From the NCBI GenBank assembly GCA_037974665.1, contig CM075770.1:97088850-97152849 (forward strand): 64,000 nucleotides of DNA, written 5' to 3'. Each line of letters opens with the position of its first letter. Position 1 is the first letter of the stretch. The position numbers were made by a program, and so were the translations under genes. Under the pieces are notes generated by a model. It ran no database searches and had not been told where the DNA came from. It saw nothing but the letters and a program-made list of their open reading frames with translations. The DNA comes from Ehretia macrophylla (lineage: Eukaryota > Streptophyta > Magnoliopsida > Boraginales > Ehretiaceae). Shown in pieces: positions 1 through 12,438 of the stretch.

Positions 1-2502
1 CAGATCTGTGACTTTGATAGATATATACTTTCTCATTATTAGTCAGAGAAGAAAGACTAACTACCTTCTGAACAGCCGCTCTCTCTCATCCCTAAGATGG
101 AAGGATGCTTAATAAAGTTTCAGTATATAGGCGGTATGTTATTCACCTATGCTAGTCTTAAGCTTCATGGAAGAAAACATACATAGAACAATTTCTTGAT
201 GAAATGTCCAAACAGATTAACCACGTTCATAATTACAAATGTGGAGAATAATGAGACTCACTGATACTAACCTTCAGAATGACGTTTCAATTGTTTTTAT
301 GACTGCTAAAAGTAGAGCTTCTAATTCAATCTCTTATGTCCTTGTGATGTGATGATGTAAAAACTAAAAAAGGAAACTTCATCATACTACAAAATACACT
401 TCATATATAAGAGAGAACTCCATGGAATAAGTCAGGTTCTAGGATCCTCTGCTCTACCAACATGAAAACCCATCTCTTATAGCATCTGATAATCGATATT
501 AGATAAAAAGCTCTTGAGGATTTTCGTAGGAAACAGGAAATTTGGGAAATTCGGCACCATCAGTTGATCAAATTTCTTGCAACAAGAGAAGCACAAGAAA
601 AAGAAAGAAACCAAACTGACCCATACATACCCTCAATTTTGGAATGAAGGATAAATGGAAAATCCATAAATTTGGAAAATTTAATACTCATCAGAGAACA
701 GGCTTATCCATATTCACATTCAACTACTGACTAGCAGAAGAGTATTATATTGGAATGTGAACAAAGCCTACTTGAAAGCAAGTCTGTACAGCTTAAGTTT
801 ATGAGTTGTAGAACCGGACTCTTCATTCCCTTGAGGCTTAACTAATCATTTTCGACTAACTTTATCTAGTTTAAATGCCTCTTTTAAGATAGCATGAAAC
901 TCTGTTTAATAGATGAAATAATCTCTTCAATTTGGAAGTTTAAAACATGTTTTGATCCCCCTGATCCTTTCTCAACAACATAAATTGCATTATTGCCTCC
1001 CCATAACCTTCACAAATCAAGACGAGAGAGGTGGAGGTGGTGCCTACAAACTTACATTTGGGAGCACCACTGTCCATCTGATTTTCTTAATTCTTAGAAA
1101 GGGTTACTTACCAGACCTTGAAATATCTATTTCCTAGTTATAAAATTAGCTTTGAAACAGAACCCGACAAGTACTGAATTCTAATCTGGCTTACAAATGA
1201 AAATCCAAGAAGATGATAAACAAGACTACTACATTTGAGTAGACAAGTGAGCTTACACAGGAGGTGGAGGGGTAAGAGGAAAGTGTATCTTATAGATTAG
1301 GTGGTTCATTGAGATGCAATTAAAATTTATCAAGGCAGTTTAAAGGGGCGTGTACTTTCCCCAATTTTTGAATTACGAGTTGCACCATTTAAAAGCTCAA
1401 AATAAGCTAATTACATAAAAAAAAATAAGCTAGTTGGAATTTGAGTCAGTCTCCTTCGGAAAGAAACAGCTCTTCTCACAATAAACGAGAATTTTACATG
1501 ACACACAGAGCCATTACAAGTTCCGCCAAATACAAGTGCAGATAATCATTTTGGCCATTGGCCAGATTAAGGTCCTCACTGAATGTAAGACACTTCACAT
1601 CGCCCGCCGTTAATTGACCAAAGAAAGATTAACATGTAAAAAAAAAAAAAAAAAAAGCACATTGCCCATAGTTGATCTATAGCTAATTCTTCACTCCACA
1701 GACTTTTAGATTCTATTGACGATGATGTTAGAATAAGCAATGAATCTCCTTCTGAAAAAATTTGACCTCATTGTCGTGAATCAAAGCCAAATCTCACTAA
1801 TGACCAAAGTCAGGTATCATTTACAGCATAAGATTCTTTTTACATTTTGTTTCTTTTTTTTTTTTTCTCAAAACACAAGGTAAAAGAGAAAAAAGGACTT
1901 TTCCTTTAAATAAATAAGGGAACTGGTCCAGGAGGCATGGGACCAAACTCTAAAAATGCTTTTAACAGAAAAAAAACTAAACATCAAAATTCTATGCTTT
2001 TCCTGCTCACAGAAGCATTCTCTTAATTAGATACGTAAAGCAAAAGTCAAGCCTTCTCTAACTTAATAACGACTTTTTCCACAAGTTTTTTTTTTTTTTT
2101 TCTTTGACGAGAAACTCACACTAAATAGTATCGGTTGGATCCACCCCAAACTACAAACTTGTGGTGCAGTTGCACGCCTCAATGCATATTGCTAGCAATA
2201 TTTAATAGGAGAGTATATGTTGGAACTCAAGAACTTTGGCCTAAAGAATTGCTACCTAGCCTTTTTTTTCCACAAAAGGTTAAGCCTCCTAACAACTCCT
2301 TAAATTTCTTTTTGTTTTTTTGTCAACTAAAACACACGACTTTTTCAACATTAACATTCTTTTCTAAATTTTCTATGAACAATCTATTCGTCAAACCCAT
2401 TTACCATTCCACCAAAAAATTATAATAAAAATGGACGGACATGCAAATTTTCTAATGCGAACAGTAATTTCAACACCATTTTGTCAATATAAAAATTTCC
2501 CT
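1..2502. other. AT-rich stretch with no recognised gene
   Basis: No open frame of convincing length or recognisable domain is visible on either strand. The stretch holds several A or T runs (about 1638-1654, 1852-1866, 2085-2101). The membrane-protein gene on the minus strand starts at 2832 and has a splice donor at 2595, so its later exons and 3' UTR should lie here, but I could not identify them. Confidence 0.5.
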
Positions 2503-2595
2503 TTAAAATTTAACCCAATACAAAAACAGCAAAAATAGACAAAAAAAAAAAAAAAAGAAGAAGAAGAAGAAAAGAAGCAATAAGAAATTGCATAC

Positions 2596-2832
2596 CGTTG
2601 TATTATGTGAAGATCCGATGATGTTGAGTGTTGAATTGTTGTTTACATGGGATTGACTAGTGGTAGACGACGAAGCAGTAGTAGTGTTGGATTGGTTTGA
2701 ATCATCGAAAGAAAAGATAGTGAAGCCATAGAAGAGCATAATTACAATAAGTATCATCACCATTAACTGTATCCATATTAGCCATGGAATTGTATAGCTC
2801 TCTATTATCAAGTCTTCACCAAATTCATACAT
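2596..2832 (-). CDS. First exon of a small single-pass membrane protein gene
   Basis: The frame starts with MYEFGEDLIIESYTIPWLIW and continues into a strongly hydrophobic run (about residues 16-40, rich in I, L, M, V), giving one membrane span. A serine, threonine and asparagine-rich tail follows (about residues 45-79). After 79 codons the frame meets a good plant splice donor (ACG|GTATGC, intron from 2595), and the frame beyond it becomes poly-phenylalanine from a T-rich tract, which is intron. I start at 2832 rather than at the ATG 12 codons upstream, because the extra residues come from a TA-rich leader and look non-coding. The leader is CT-rich like many plant 5' UTRs. The acidic N-terminus followed by IPWLIWIQ looks like a conserved plant family of unknown function, but I cannot name it. 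The remaining exon or exons were not found. Confidence 0.55.
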
Positions 2833-2919
2833 ATGACCACCTCTCTCTCTATATATATATACACACACAAACTCAAATAAATGCTAGATGAAAAGTGAGT
2901 TAATGAAAGGAAAACAAGA

Positions 2920-2954
2920 AAGAGAGAGAGAGAGAGACACAGAGAGAGAGAGAG
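2920..2954. repeat. (GA)n/(CT)n microsatellite in a probable 5' leader
   Basis: A GA-repeat tract, slightly interrupted, reads as CT repeats on the minus strand, about 90-120 bases upstream of the membrane-protein start. CT-rich leaders are common in plant genes, so this is probably transcribed as 5' UTR. Confidence 0.7.
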
Positions 2955-3055
2955 GTGTTGGTTAAATGAGGCAAAAGATGAAATGAGAGAATTCAAGAAG
3001 TGAGTTTTGGGGTGGTCATTCAGGTACAACGTACAGTGATCATGTTGACAAGAGG

Positions 3056-4036
3056 AGGACTATGATGAATAAAAAGAATATCTTAATGCTAGATCTGGGG
3101 CCAACAAGCCTAACACGGCCATTTTTTAGGCGCGTGACTTCTTGTTTGGATGTTTTCTACTCTCTTCTCTTCATCTTTTGTTTCCTTATACTTTTGTGAA
3201 GTCTATTTTGTATTGACAAAAATAAAGGTCTAATTTGTACATAAGAAAGACAAAAATTGTTGCACTCAGGGCATGGTTTGGATAATTAAAATGTGAGAAA
3301 GGCTTGTAATTGGTCATGAGTTTGAATTTTTACTCTATTTTTGAGGTTACGTTCATTAGGTGCATTTTTAGGATTAGGCTTTGCATGCAAGTTTTATTAA
3401 TTTGTAATCGAACTCTATCGAATAATTCAGTAATCGAGTTTTGTCAGTTGAATTTCCCTTATCATCCAAAAACAGACATAAATTGTTGTTGTGCTACAAA
3501 TTACGATTTTTATTGTCTAAGACTAATAATGTGGCTTATAGTCCATTTGTTCTTTTCTTTTGTTTTTTTTTTTCTTTATAAACACACATTTTGTCAAACA
3601 TAAAAAGAAACAAATATGAGCTTAGCCCAACCTAAGGCTCGAACAAATGATGCCAGGAGGGGCCCCGCTGGCCCCTAGCTACTTCCGCCCCTATCTCTAA
3701 GGCCTAAAATCCAAACACTTGAGGCCTTGGGTCCAACCAATCATCCCAAACAGTGGCCCAACAAGAAATAAAAGGAGATAGACAACAAAATTACACTAAA
3801 TGCGCAAAAACAAAAGGCCCAAATCCACACTCAAAATCTTGCAACAAGGCAAATGTGAGAGAATCTAGGTAAATGTAGAAGTTTTTGGAGTGTCCAAGGA
3901 TTTTTCGTTAAAACACATCGGTTGAAATGGCATTTAGTCTATCTTTAAAGGCAAAGTAATTGTTATACTCTAAAGGCTTAACAAAGTTACTATCCTTGCT
4001 GGCCCCCAAAGGCATGGTCCAACGGTAGTGGGCCTT
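3056..4036. other. Intergenic, no gene; small GC-rich repeat piece
   Basis: No coding sequence is seen. A GC-rich piece near 3640-3700, with GGGGCCCCGCTGGCCCC, resembles the end of a dispersed plant transposon in minus orientation, but I could not pair it with a second end. Confidence 0.4.
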
Positions 4037-5671
4037 ATGGCAAAATATATGATTTTGATGATAACAAATCAAGGAAAATTGATCCTTGTAAATGTGTTTG
4101 TACTTGTGTGTTTATATACTTAAATATACACTTGTTGACATTTGTGCATTAAATGTATATATTATTATAAGTCAAATTATACTTTAATAGTTTAGCTTGT
4201 GTGGATTATATTATACTAATGTTACTATGAGCCAATATATAATTGGGATGCTTGGTGTTGAAAGATGAAGAGTATCTTGCATGAAAGAAGAAAATGTGAT
4301 TGATCAAAGAATAAATGTAAGATTGAAAAGATGCAAACTTATGTATGCATTGAAGAATACATAATCAAGATCACTACAAGCATGAAGAAATAAAGTTTTG
4401 AAAAGTTGAAGAAATAAAGATTATGTTTCAAGAATCAAGACTTGAAAACATAAAGATGGAGTGGTATAATAAGGATAGAGACATGGCGACATAATGAGTA
4501 GCAGCTTAAAAATGACATTTGCCATAGGTATGCATTTTTATGGTTCAAACTCTTGGTAATCTTTCAAAAATTTCTTTAAACTTTTTCTCAAGAGTTTTTA
4601 AAAAGATTTTAAAAGGTTAAATGAGATGAAACGTCTTTTGAAGAAGTGTTTTAAAGAGGTTTAAACTTTATATCTTCAAGAGACTTGATAGCAAATGATT
4701 TGGACAAAGTTTTGCATAAAATTGAGTGACCCCGGGAGTGATACCCGGTCTTGATATCAAGTTTGGTGATCAAGACTGCTTTCCTGGGCAGAATGGTTGC
4801 AATTTTACTGGTCTTGATACCCAGTTGTGATAACACAATCGGTGAACACGATCGGAGGTTCGAAATTCAAATTCTCTAACCGTTGCAAAGCTTTCTTTAA
4901 ATTCTAAATCCATTTCATCAAATGAACTCTTCCAAGCATTCCCAACATACTTCTAACATTTCTAAGCTTCAAATTTCATATTCTTAACAAATCAAACTAA
5001 GTTTAAGCTTATTTGCAAATCTGTTGAGCATTCAAGTTCTTTCAATTGTATCATCTACTTGTTGAGGAGTTTTGTTTATACTTCACTGTATTATCTTTCA
5101 AACACTCAACTTTTTTTATTGTATACACTCTTGGACTCTAGATTAGGATTGAGAGATCCCTTGTAAAGAGACAAGTGTGAAAAAATCATTTGTGGACTCA
5201 AAGGAAGAGGGATAGTAGGTTTGAGCTTCACCTACATTAGAAAAAGGTTGTGTTTCTCTTGTGGTCTCAAGAGAAGATTGTTGTAAGTTGGTTTGTGCTT
5301 CACTAATACTTGAAGAAGTATCATAGTGGAGTTTGTGCAAATCCTAAAGGGAGGAAGACCTTAGGTAGTGGACTAGGCCTTCAGGAGTTCGAACCACTTA
5401 AAAATGTGGAGTTTGATTTCTTTTTCCTTATATATTGTTTAGAGTAATTATCTTGCTTTTGTGTGTGATTTTATTCTTCATAATATCTTTATTAAGTTAT
5501 CCACGTAAGGTGTTTGATAAATTGTTTCAAAGAGGTTTTTGTGGGTTGTAGTAAAATTTTTAAATAGTAATACTTTGCTATAATCTTAATTAACCCCCCC
5601 TTCCTCCTCCCTCCCGCCCCCCCCCCCCCCCTCCCCCCCCCCCCCCCTCCTAAGATTATTAGCCACTAACA
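4037..5671 (+). mobile_element. Solo LTR of a Sirevirus-type copia retrotransposon
   Basis: The left edge has the motif ATGATTTTGATGATAACAAA, which is characteristic of Sirevirus/SIRE LTR starts. Near the right end a conserved block with TCGAACCAC precedes an AATTAACCCCCCCTT segment and an ending in CTAACA. Both are typical of this lineage. No gag or pol frame flanks it, so I read it as a solo LTR made by recombination. Outer boundaries are good to about 5 bases, and I found no convincing target duplication. Two quasi-palindromic GACC/CCGGTCTTGAT segments lie at about 4727-4850. Confidence 0.65.
5594..5650. repeat. Poly-C low-complexity tract in the LTR end
   Basis: About 57 bases are almost pure C, broken by a few T and one G. 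It sits where Sirevirus LTRs carry a short C7-C9 block, so it looks like an expanded version. Its exact length may be unreliable in an assembly. Confidence 0.85.
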
Positions 5672-5854
5672 CACTTGTTACTGAAAAATAGTATCCTCCA
5701 TTTAGAGGTCTTACTATTTTTTCAGTGAAGCTAAACCAATCAGTGATTGGAATATTGTTGGATAGGTTTTATCTAGATAATTACATTCCAAACAAGTAGA
5801 ATTTAACTTAATCAAAACTGCAGACATGAGCACCCTACAGTGGGATGGCTGTGA

Positions 5855-6370
5855 CATTACAAGAAACTGGAGACTAGGCGATGGACATAAATCGTCACGG
5901 GTTCGTTACCAAAATAGAATGGTGACAAATTGGAGATGGTTTTGGGTGCATCATTACAAAAGGCATCACTAATTACCCAAATCATTGCCATTTTATCACA
6001 AAAGGTGACAACAATATAACAGTAGCTAATTGCAATGATATGGCGATGGTTTTGGTCGTCAATCATGTGACAGAATAATTGGAAACTTTCATCGCCAATC
6101 TTGTCACCAAGGTAACATTATAACCGTCACAAAATCTGTTGTTCAAATCATCGTAATAATTGTTGTTACATCTGTGGCTAAAAAATGTTTTAACCGTCAC
6201 TAATGGTAGTATAAATCGTGGCTAATGTCATTGCTAAATACAATGTAAGCCATCACTAATTCCGTGGCTAAGAATCGTGTAATCCATGGCTAAAGTCGTC
6301 ACTTAAAGCAATGAAGGTCGTCGTTGATGTCATTGGTAAATGTCGTCACTATAGCCATAACTGACTTTTC
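5855..6370. mobile_element. CACTA-type transposon end with subterminal repeats
   Basis: The edge CATTACAAGAAACTGGAG differs by one base from the common plant CACTA terminus CACTACAAGAAA. Inside it, for about 500 bases, short degenerate units of the type GTCGTCACT, CGTCACTAA and GTGGCTAA recur in both orientations, as expected of CACTA subterminal repeats. The opposite end is not visible. It is probably a fragment or a non-autonomous copy. Confidence 0.5.
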
Positions 6371-6670
6371 AATTATTATTATTATTTTTATTAATTTTTC
6401 ATTTATTTTAGAATTTTCTATTATTATTAATTTTTTATTTTTTTAGAATATATGAAAATTGATTTTTTTTTAAATAAGGACTAAAATAAATTTTCTTTTT
6501 AGAAACAATAAGGATTAAATTGGATAATTTTAAATAATAGGCGTGAATTTAAAAACTTTTTAAAAAATAATATGGACTAAATTGACTAATTTTAAATAAT
6601 AGAGACAAATTTAAAATTTTGGAGAAATAATAAAGAACAATTTTCCCTAATTAGGTATAGGTACTCAATT
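6371..6670. other. AT-rich segment with half of a MITE-like repeat
   Basis: After a run of ATT repeats, units like GGACTAAATTG and AACAATAAGGATTAAATTGG recur and the segment ends near AATTTTCCCTA. This matches the right arm of the fold-back MITE at 43832-44312, so it is probably a decayed relative with only one arm. Confidence 0.4.
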
Positions 6671-7492
6671 ATCTCCCTAACAAGCAAAGGATTTGCTTAT
6701 AAGCATATATTATAAGATACACTCAATCTTATAGGTTCTTATAAACCAATTGTGCATATACTAAGCCAAAGTAATAATCCTCTTGATATATACAACAATT
6801 ATCTCCTTAATTTTTCCCTAAACTGTTGCTTTGTGTTTTATACTTGCTTGTTCGAATAAGTTCTTAAACATCTTGGAACTTCATCACTAAATTTTGATGC
6901 AATAATATCTTTTTCTCTATCCTTTTTTATGTAAATAAATTTTTTTACAAAACTATATGGAAAAATCCATGTTGTTGTTGATATATTATAATTTGTATTT
7001 TACCTCATGAGTTCTTTATAAAATCTTCCATGAGAAGACAAGTAAGGCTTTGTTTGGCCTAACTTGTAGACCCTTAAAAGTGCTTTATGTGAGTTCAGAA
7101 GCTAAAAATGACATGTTTAGCCCATTTTTAAAAGCGCTTTTTGCCCAAAAGCCAAAGCTGAAAAAACTAAAATATAGAAGCTCCAAATTGAAGATTTTTA
7201 AAAAAGGCTTTTGCGAATCTCTTTTTATAAAATGCGGGAAGCTTTTTTATTTTTATTCTTCTCAAAAATACCCCTTCATATTTTCTAATAATCCAACATT
7301 TCCCTTTAAATGTTTTGAGTACGTTCGTTACCCTAGACACATCGTTCGTTCTTTTGCCTCATACTTCAACGTTGGTTTCCTCCTACAAAAGAATAAATAG
7401 TAGTAAATAAGATCAAATCGTCATTATTCTCCCTCTCAGACAAGTCCCATTTTGCTTCTTTTAGTATTTGAATAACTTTTTGTAAATTATTG

Positions 7493-7496
<4 letters not shown>

Positions 7497-7533
<37 letters not shown>
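7497..7533. repeat. (AT)n microsatellite inside the Harbinger element
   Basis: This is an uninterrupted AT dinucleotide run in the 5' non-coding part of the element. Confidence 0.95.
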
Positions 7534-7539
<6 letters not shown>

Positions 7540-8744
7540 CACTATACATATAATATATATGATGTGATTAATATATGTAAGATCATCCCCGTTCAATGTA
7601 ATATAAAATTTGGTCAAATTCAACTAGAAAAAACTGGTTGTTTCTACGTAGTGAAACAAGAGAATGGCAACACGCCTCTCCCAAGAAGCAAACAAATTAT
7701 GATTTGCATTCATACACTAAATCATTTCAGTAAAGTCCCACTTATTGAAGCCAGGTTGAGCGAGGGGGATATCCACTATTGGAAATTGTATAAGTGGAAA
7801 GTAGGTTCTTATCATTCAATGAGCATCTTGTAGTTCATAAAAATTAGGGGCAATATAATCCTTAAGGATTGGATTATGCTCACCAAATTGCGGCATTCAT
7901 ATCAAACTCGTTAGTATCAATATAAGATTTTACATAGGTCAAATTGGATATGTACGTACTTCATTCTTTGGTACATTGAAGACACATTTAAGTAGACTTA
8001 TTGTCATTTGATTAATTATTTATGCTAATCCGATCCTATAAAACTTCCCAGCTTGAGAGCTTCTAATCCATAATCATGTGACATGGTCAGTATGTTCTAT
8101 GTTGCATGGTGGATGAATGTTAATTAGACAAAAAGTCATAGGCCAGAAGTAATGTTTACTCTTTTATGATGGGTACATATTAGGATGTTGATTTTTCCCT
8201 TACTTTGCTGGTAATTAAAAGTTTTATTTTCAGTTATTAACTTGGTTCCCGTTCAATTATTTGGGATAAGGAATTTTTGAAGACACAATTATATGGTCTA
8301 GTAAATGGCATGTATATTTTCCCTATGCACACAATCTCAAATAATATAACATTTTTTTTTATCAACCATATGGAATTCATTTGACTAAAGGTGAAGGTGA
8401 TTAGAAGTTCTCGTTGAGTTGTCATATGCTCTTCAGAAGTTGGCCAAAAACGTTGAAATGAGATTATTTATCATTTTAGCTCAATCGTTTTGTTATCAGG
8501 TGATTGGTGAAAAGTATCTCATTTTTTTGATGATTTTGGATTCTCTTTAGTGCACCAGTATGTGAAAGGGGGTGCATGTTTTATACCATAGTTTTTAATG
8601 CTTTTTGTAGATTTTAACATTTTTGTTTTCGTCAAAGGTTTGCACTAATAACAAGGATATTTTGCATGTGTTAGGTATTCTTTTTCTAAATGAAGCCATT
8701 TTTTTCTTTGTTATTAGTGAAATTTTATATTTTTTTCTAGATTT

Positions 8745-9590
8745 ATGGCACCAAAGAAATCAACTGCTAGTGCTCCCTCCCAAGACAAAACTCAGAAAAG
8801 AAATAAGACATTTTGGGATGAATCATCATTGAAAAAATTTATAAGGATTTTTGTAGCTGAGATACAAGTAGGTAGTAGGCTAGGTACCCATTTCAATAAG
8901 GTTGGATGGAAAAATGTGATAGCCAAGTTTAATGGAGAAACTAGAAAGGTCTACCAGTATAAGCAACTAAAAAATAAGTTGAACAACTTTAAAGCACAAT
9001 GGCAAGTTTGGAATAGGTTGATAGGCAAAGAAACTGGTCTAGGATGGGATACACAAAAGAAGATGATATTTGTTGCGAGTGATGATTGGTCGGATAGAAG
9101 CTACAAGTAATTTAAAATTTTAGTAATTATAGAGTTAATGTCATAGGATATGTAGAACTAAGTATTGATTTTCGGTATGCAAGAAATACCTGACGTTGCT
9201 AAGTTTAGGGAAATCGGCTTGTTTATGGCAGACGATATGAACATCCTATTTAAGGATGTAATAGCAACTGGAGAGCATGCATTTACTCCATCAGGTAATC
9301 AGGTAGTGTAGGTCATGACCGAAAATGGAGTAGGAGAGAGTGAAGAAGATTAGGGTGATCATGAAGATAGAATTGATGGGTTAGATAACATTAACTTTGA
9401 GGATAGTCAGCCTGTGGGTGGGGCTAGTTCAGAGGGACAGAGGAAGCGAAAGGGTAAGTACACTGAGAACAATCATAGTAACACTACTATCAAGATATCA
9501 CGGCAATTGCAAGAGCTAGTAAATTTTTCCAAAACACAGGCCAAATCTTCAAGTGTTGAGACAACCACTATGGCTACATCAATTAGTTGA
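8745..9590 (+). pseudogene. Harbinger ORF1, Myb/SANT-like DNA-binding protein (decayed)
   Basis: Exon 1 (8745-9106) encodes MAPKKSTASAP followed by a basic stretch and a Myb/SANT-like domain with the spaced aromatic residues of plant PIF ORF1 proteins (TFWDESSLKKF, then VGWKNVIAKFN and YKQLKNKLNNFK). A GT-AG intron from 9107 to about 9183 joins in frame to exon 2, which reads KIPDVAKFREIGL, LFKDVIATGEHAFTPSG, an acidic region and a basic RKRKGK segment. In the family this protein helps the transposase bind TIRs and enter the nucleus. Two in-frame stops in exon 2 (TAG at 9309 and another about 40 bases on) break it, so this copy should not be functional. The intron placement is inferred from restored homology. 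Confidence 0.8.
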
Positions 9591-10036
9591 AAAACGTGTA
9601 GTCCGTAATGAGCTATATTTGTACTTTGTCTGCCTTTGAGTTGGGATCTGAATTGGATTTTGATGTTAGGATATTCATGTTAAAGGAGGCAAATCGTAAG
9701 ATGTTATGGGCCATGGAAAGTCCTGTTATCTAGGTGCAGTGGCTCGACTGAATGCTTCAAAAGTAGAGTCGACATTAATTCTTGTCATATGTAGTCGCTT
9801 TAATAATTTATGGAATTATAAACTTTAACAATTTTAGGATTTATGGATTTACCATAATGTTTTTTCGAATTGATTGCACTTGTTATTATTGGATTAATTG
9901 GTTTATACTTCGTTATGAATAATTTGTGTATTGTACTATTTAATTTGTTTATGCTTTGTTTAATGTCATGGTTATATGATGATTAGATATTAAAGTTATT
10001 GATAAATTATGTTTGTTTTAATTATTTTTAATATAG

Positions 10037-11284
10037 ATGAATTCTAGCAGTAATGAATCTACATATGATGAATATGGAAAAACCATAGAAATGGTAGATG
10101 ATAATCATTCTGATTTTCTTCTACCAGTAGTGATAGAAGGAATTATCGTAGGACAACACTTTGTCAAACATTGTTTGAAAAAATCATGTAGAACTTCAAT
10201 ATTATCTGGACACCAATGGATGACTGAAATTTTAGAAGGGCATGAGAATAGATGCTACGAGAATCTGAAAATGCCTCTTGATGTATTTCTTAAATTGTGT
10301 AGTGACTTGTCTACTAAATATGTGTTGAAACCAACTAGAGGGTTTAGTGTTCAGGAGATGGTTGGGATATTTTTATATTCATTGGGACATGGATTAGGTA
10401 ATCGTGAGCTTCAAGAGCGATTCCAACATTCTGGAAAAACCATCAGTAGACATTTTCATTCCGTCATCAATGGTTGTGTTGCTTTATCTATTGATGAAAT
10501 CAAACCAAAAGATCCAACGTTTTTCAGAATTACATCCCAAGTGAAAGGGAGATGTTAGATATTTTCCATATTTTAAAAATGTCATTGGTGTTGTTGATGG
10601 TACACACATTCCAGTTGTTGTTGAATCACATAACCTGATTCGATATATAGGAAGAAAGGGAATTCCTACGCAAAATGTGATGGTTGTATGTGATTGGGAT
10701 ATGTGTTTCATATTTGTATGGGTGGGATGGGAAGGAATTTCATATGATAGCAGATTGCTTGAGCAAGCTCTTAGAGAAAATGATGTTGGATTTCTTAAGC
10801 CACCTACAAGTATTACTTTAATGACTTTTTGTCTTCTTTTTTTTTTGTAATTCTTTTCTTTTATCTCGACACAAGCATATATTCTGATTTTTAGGAAAAT
10901 ATTATCTCGTGGATGCCGATTGCCCGATGCCAATAGGATTCTTGGGACCTTATAAAAATGAGAGATATCATATTCCTGATTTTCAACGATCAACAACTTT
11001 TACAAATCATAACAAAGTTTTCAATTATTATCACTCAAGTTTGCGAACTACAATTGAGAGGTCATTTGCTGTTTGGAAAAAAAAGATTCAAAATTTTGCG
11101 TACCATGCCACAATATTCTTATGGCACACATGTGCGAACTGTCATATGTAGTATGGCTATTCATAACTACATTAGAAGACATGCACTAACTGCAGATGCA
11201 GAGATGCAAATTATAGAGCAAGAGGAAGATGATATGCAAGATGAAGGAATTGAACCAAAGACATTATTGCAGAAGAATATTTAA
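10037..11284 (+). pseudogene. PIF/Harbinger DDE transposase with two frameshifts
   Basis: The frame starts MNSSSNESTYDEYG and contains the PIF helix-turn-helix-like region (GFSVQEMVGIFLYSLGHG, then SGKTISRHFHSVI). The catalytic core follows: first Asp in GVVDGTHIPV, second Asp in YYLVDADCP after an 85-base GT-AG intron (10810-10894), and Glu in RTTIERSFAVWKK. These are the DDE residues of HARBI1-like (DDE_Tnp_4) nucleases that cut and join element ends. Two frame breaks are present, at the AAAGGG run (10544-10549) and in an A8 run (11077-11084). Each is explained by one extra base in a homopolymer. Apart from these the domain looks complete through MAIHNYIRRHA. It is either a recent pseudogene or an intact gene with sequencing errors. 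Confidence 0.9.
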
Positions 11285-11910
11285 GAAGTACACACACTCA
11301 AAGGGCTATGGAAATCTTACGTGATTCCATTAGGGATAGATTGGTTCACGATAAGAGAAATGAAGGTTGAACTTGTTATTTTAATTCTTAATAGGCTTCT
11401 TAAACCCTTCCATGTATTTTGATTATTATGAACTTATTACAGACATGTTATGTAATTTTATAGCTTTTTAAATAATTTTTATTATTTTTCTATTCTTTTA
11501 GATAATTTGTTACATATTTTTTTAATTTTTCTCATATTTATTTTTTCACATTTAGTTATGTCATTAAAAGAGGTTATGCCAACTTTGATGTAACTATTTT
11601 ACAGGCCAAACAGTTTAACAACTTTAGCTTTGTCATTTTTGGTCAATTTTACAATCCACAACACTTTTATAATAACAGGCTAAACAGGTTCACATATAGT
11701 AAACAGTACTTCTGACATTACCAGGCCAAACAATGAACAACTTTTATTCAATAACACTTTTAACCAAAGCTCTACTACTAAAAGCTCTACAACTCAAAAG
11801 CTAAAATTCCACCATTAAGCCAAACAGAGCCTAAATCCTTAACTTCATAGGAGACTCTGAGGCTTTGTGAAGAACTCGTGAGAAAAAAATAGTATTGACT
11901 CATTTATGCA

Positions 11911-12380
11911 AGGGAATTTTTGGTTGAAACCCCCTCCATTTTTGTATATATGTGACTCAAATCCCATGTTTGTTGAAAAATATGAGTAAGATCCCTTATG
12001 TTTGAAATTTGTTAAATTTTTTGTTAACTATATGTGAAATGCCATTCTTATCCTCATAAGGTAAAATTCCATTACTACCCTCACAGACCAAAGAAAAAAA
12101 AAACACAGTTAACTCATAACAATACCCCACACCACCATTAACACCACAACCAACACCCCACCACACTACCACTGACACTACCGCTCTAGACCCACAACAC
12201 ACCACACCTCAGACCCATGAAGCACATACACACACCACCACCATCGGCAACATAACCGCCAATACCCTATACTACCGCCAACACCCTCTATTACCGCCAA
12301 CAACACCACTTCCTCTGCTAGCGCCAACAACACACACATATGCACACACACACACAGACATACTTACGCTCACACTTGCA

Positions 12381-12438
<58 letters not shown>

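Larger units (their letters stand above)
7046..11831 (+). mobile_element. Full-length PIF/Harbinger DNA transposon
   Basis: The left terminus GGCTTTGTTTGGCCTAA and the inverted right terminus GGCTCTGTTTGGCTTAA form imperfect TIRs. Both are flanked by TAA (7043-7045 and 11832-11834), the 3-bp target duplication of the PIF/Harbinger superfamily. The 4786-bp element holds, on one strand, an ORF1 with a Myb/SANT-like domain and an ORF2 DDE transposase, the standard two-gene arrangement. Decayed subterminal copies of the TIR motif (AGGCCAAACA, CAGGCTAAACAG) recur near the right end. ORF1 has two stops. ORF2 has two single-base insertions. The element appears autonomous in design but inactive as written here. 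Confidence 0.93.

Noticed and set aside
2503-2595. Poly-phenylalanine end of the minus-strand frame at 2503-2868
   Set aside because: It lies past a strong splice donor and comes from a T-rich tract, so it is intron.
2808-3029. Ser/Leu-rich minus-strand frame (repeated SLCLSLSL)
   Set aside because: It is a translation of the CT microsatellite in the leader, not a protein.
7366-7623. Tyr/Ile-rich frame (YIYIYIYI)
   Set aside because: It is the translation of an (AT)n microsatellite inside the Harbinger element.
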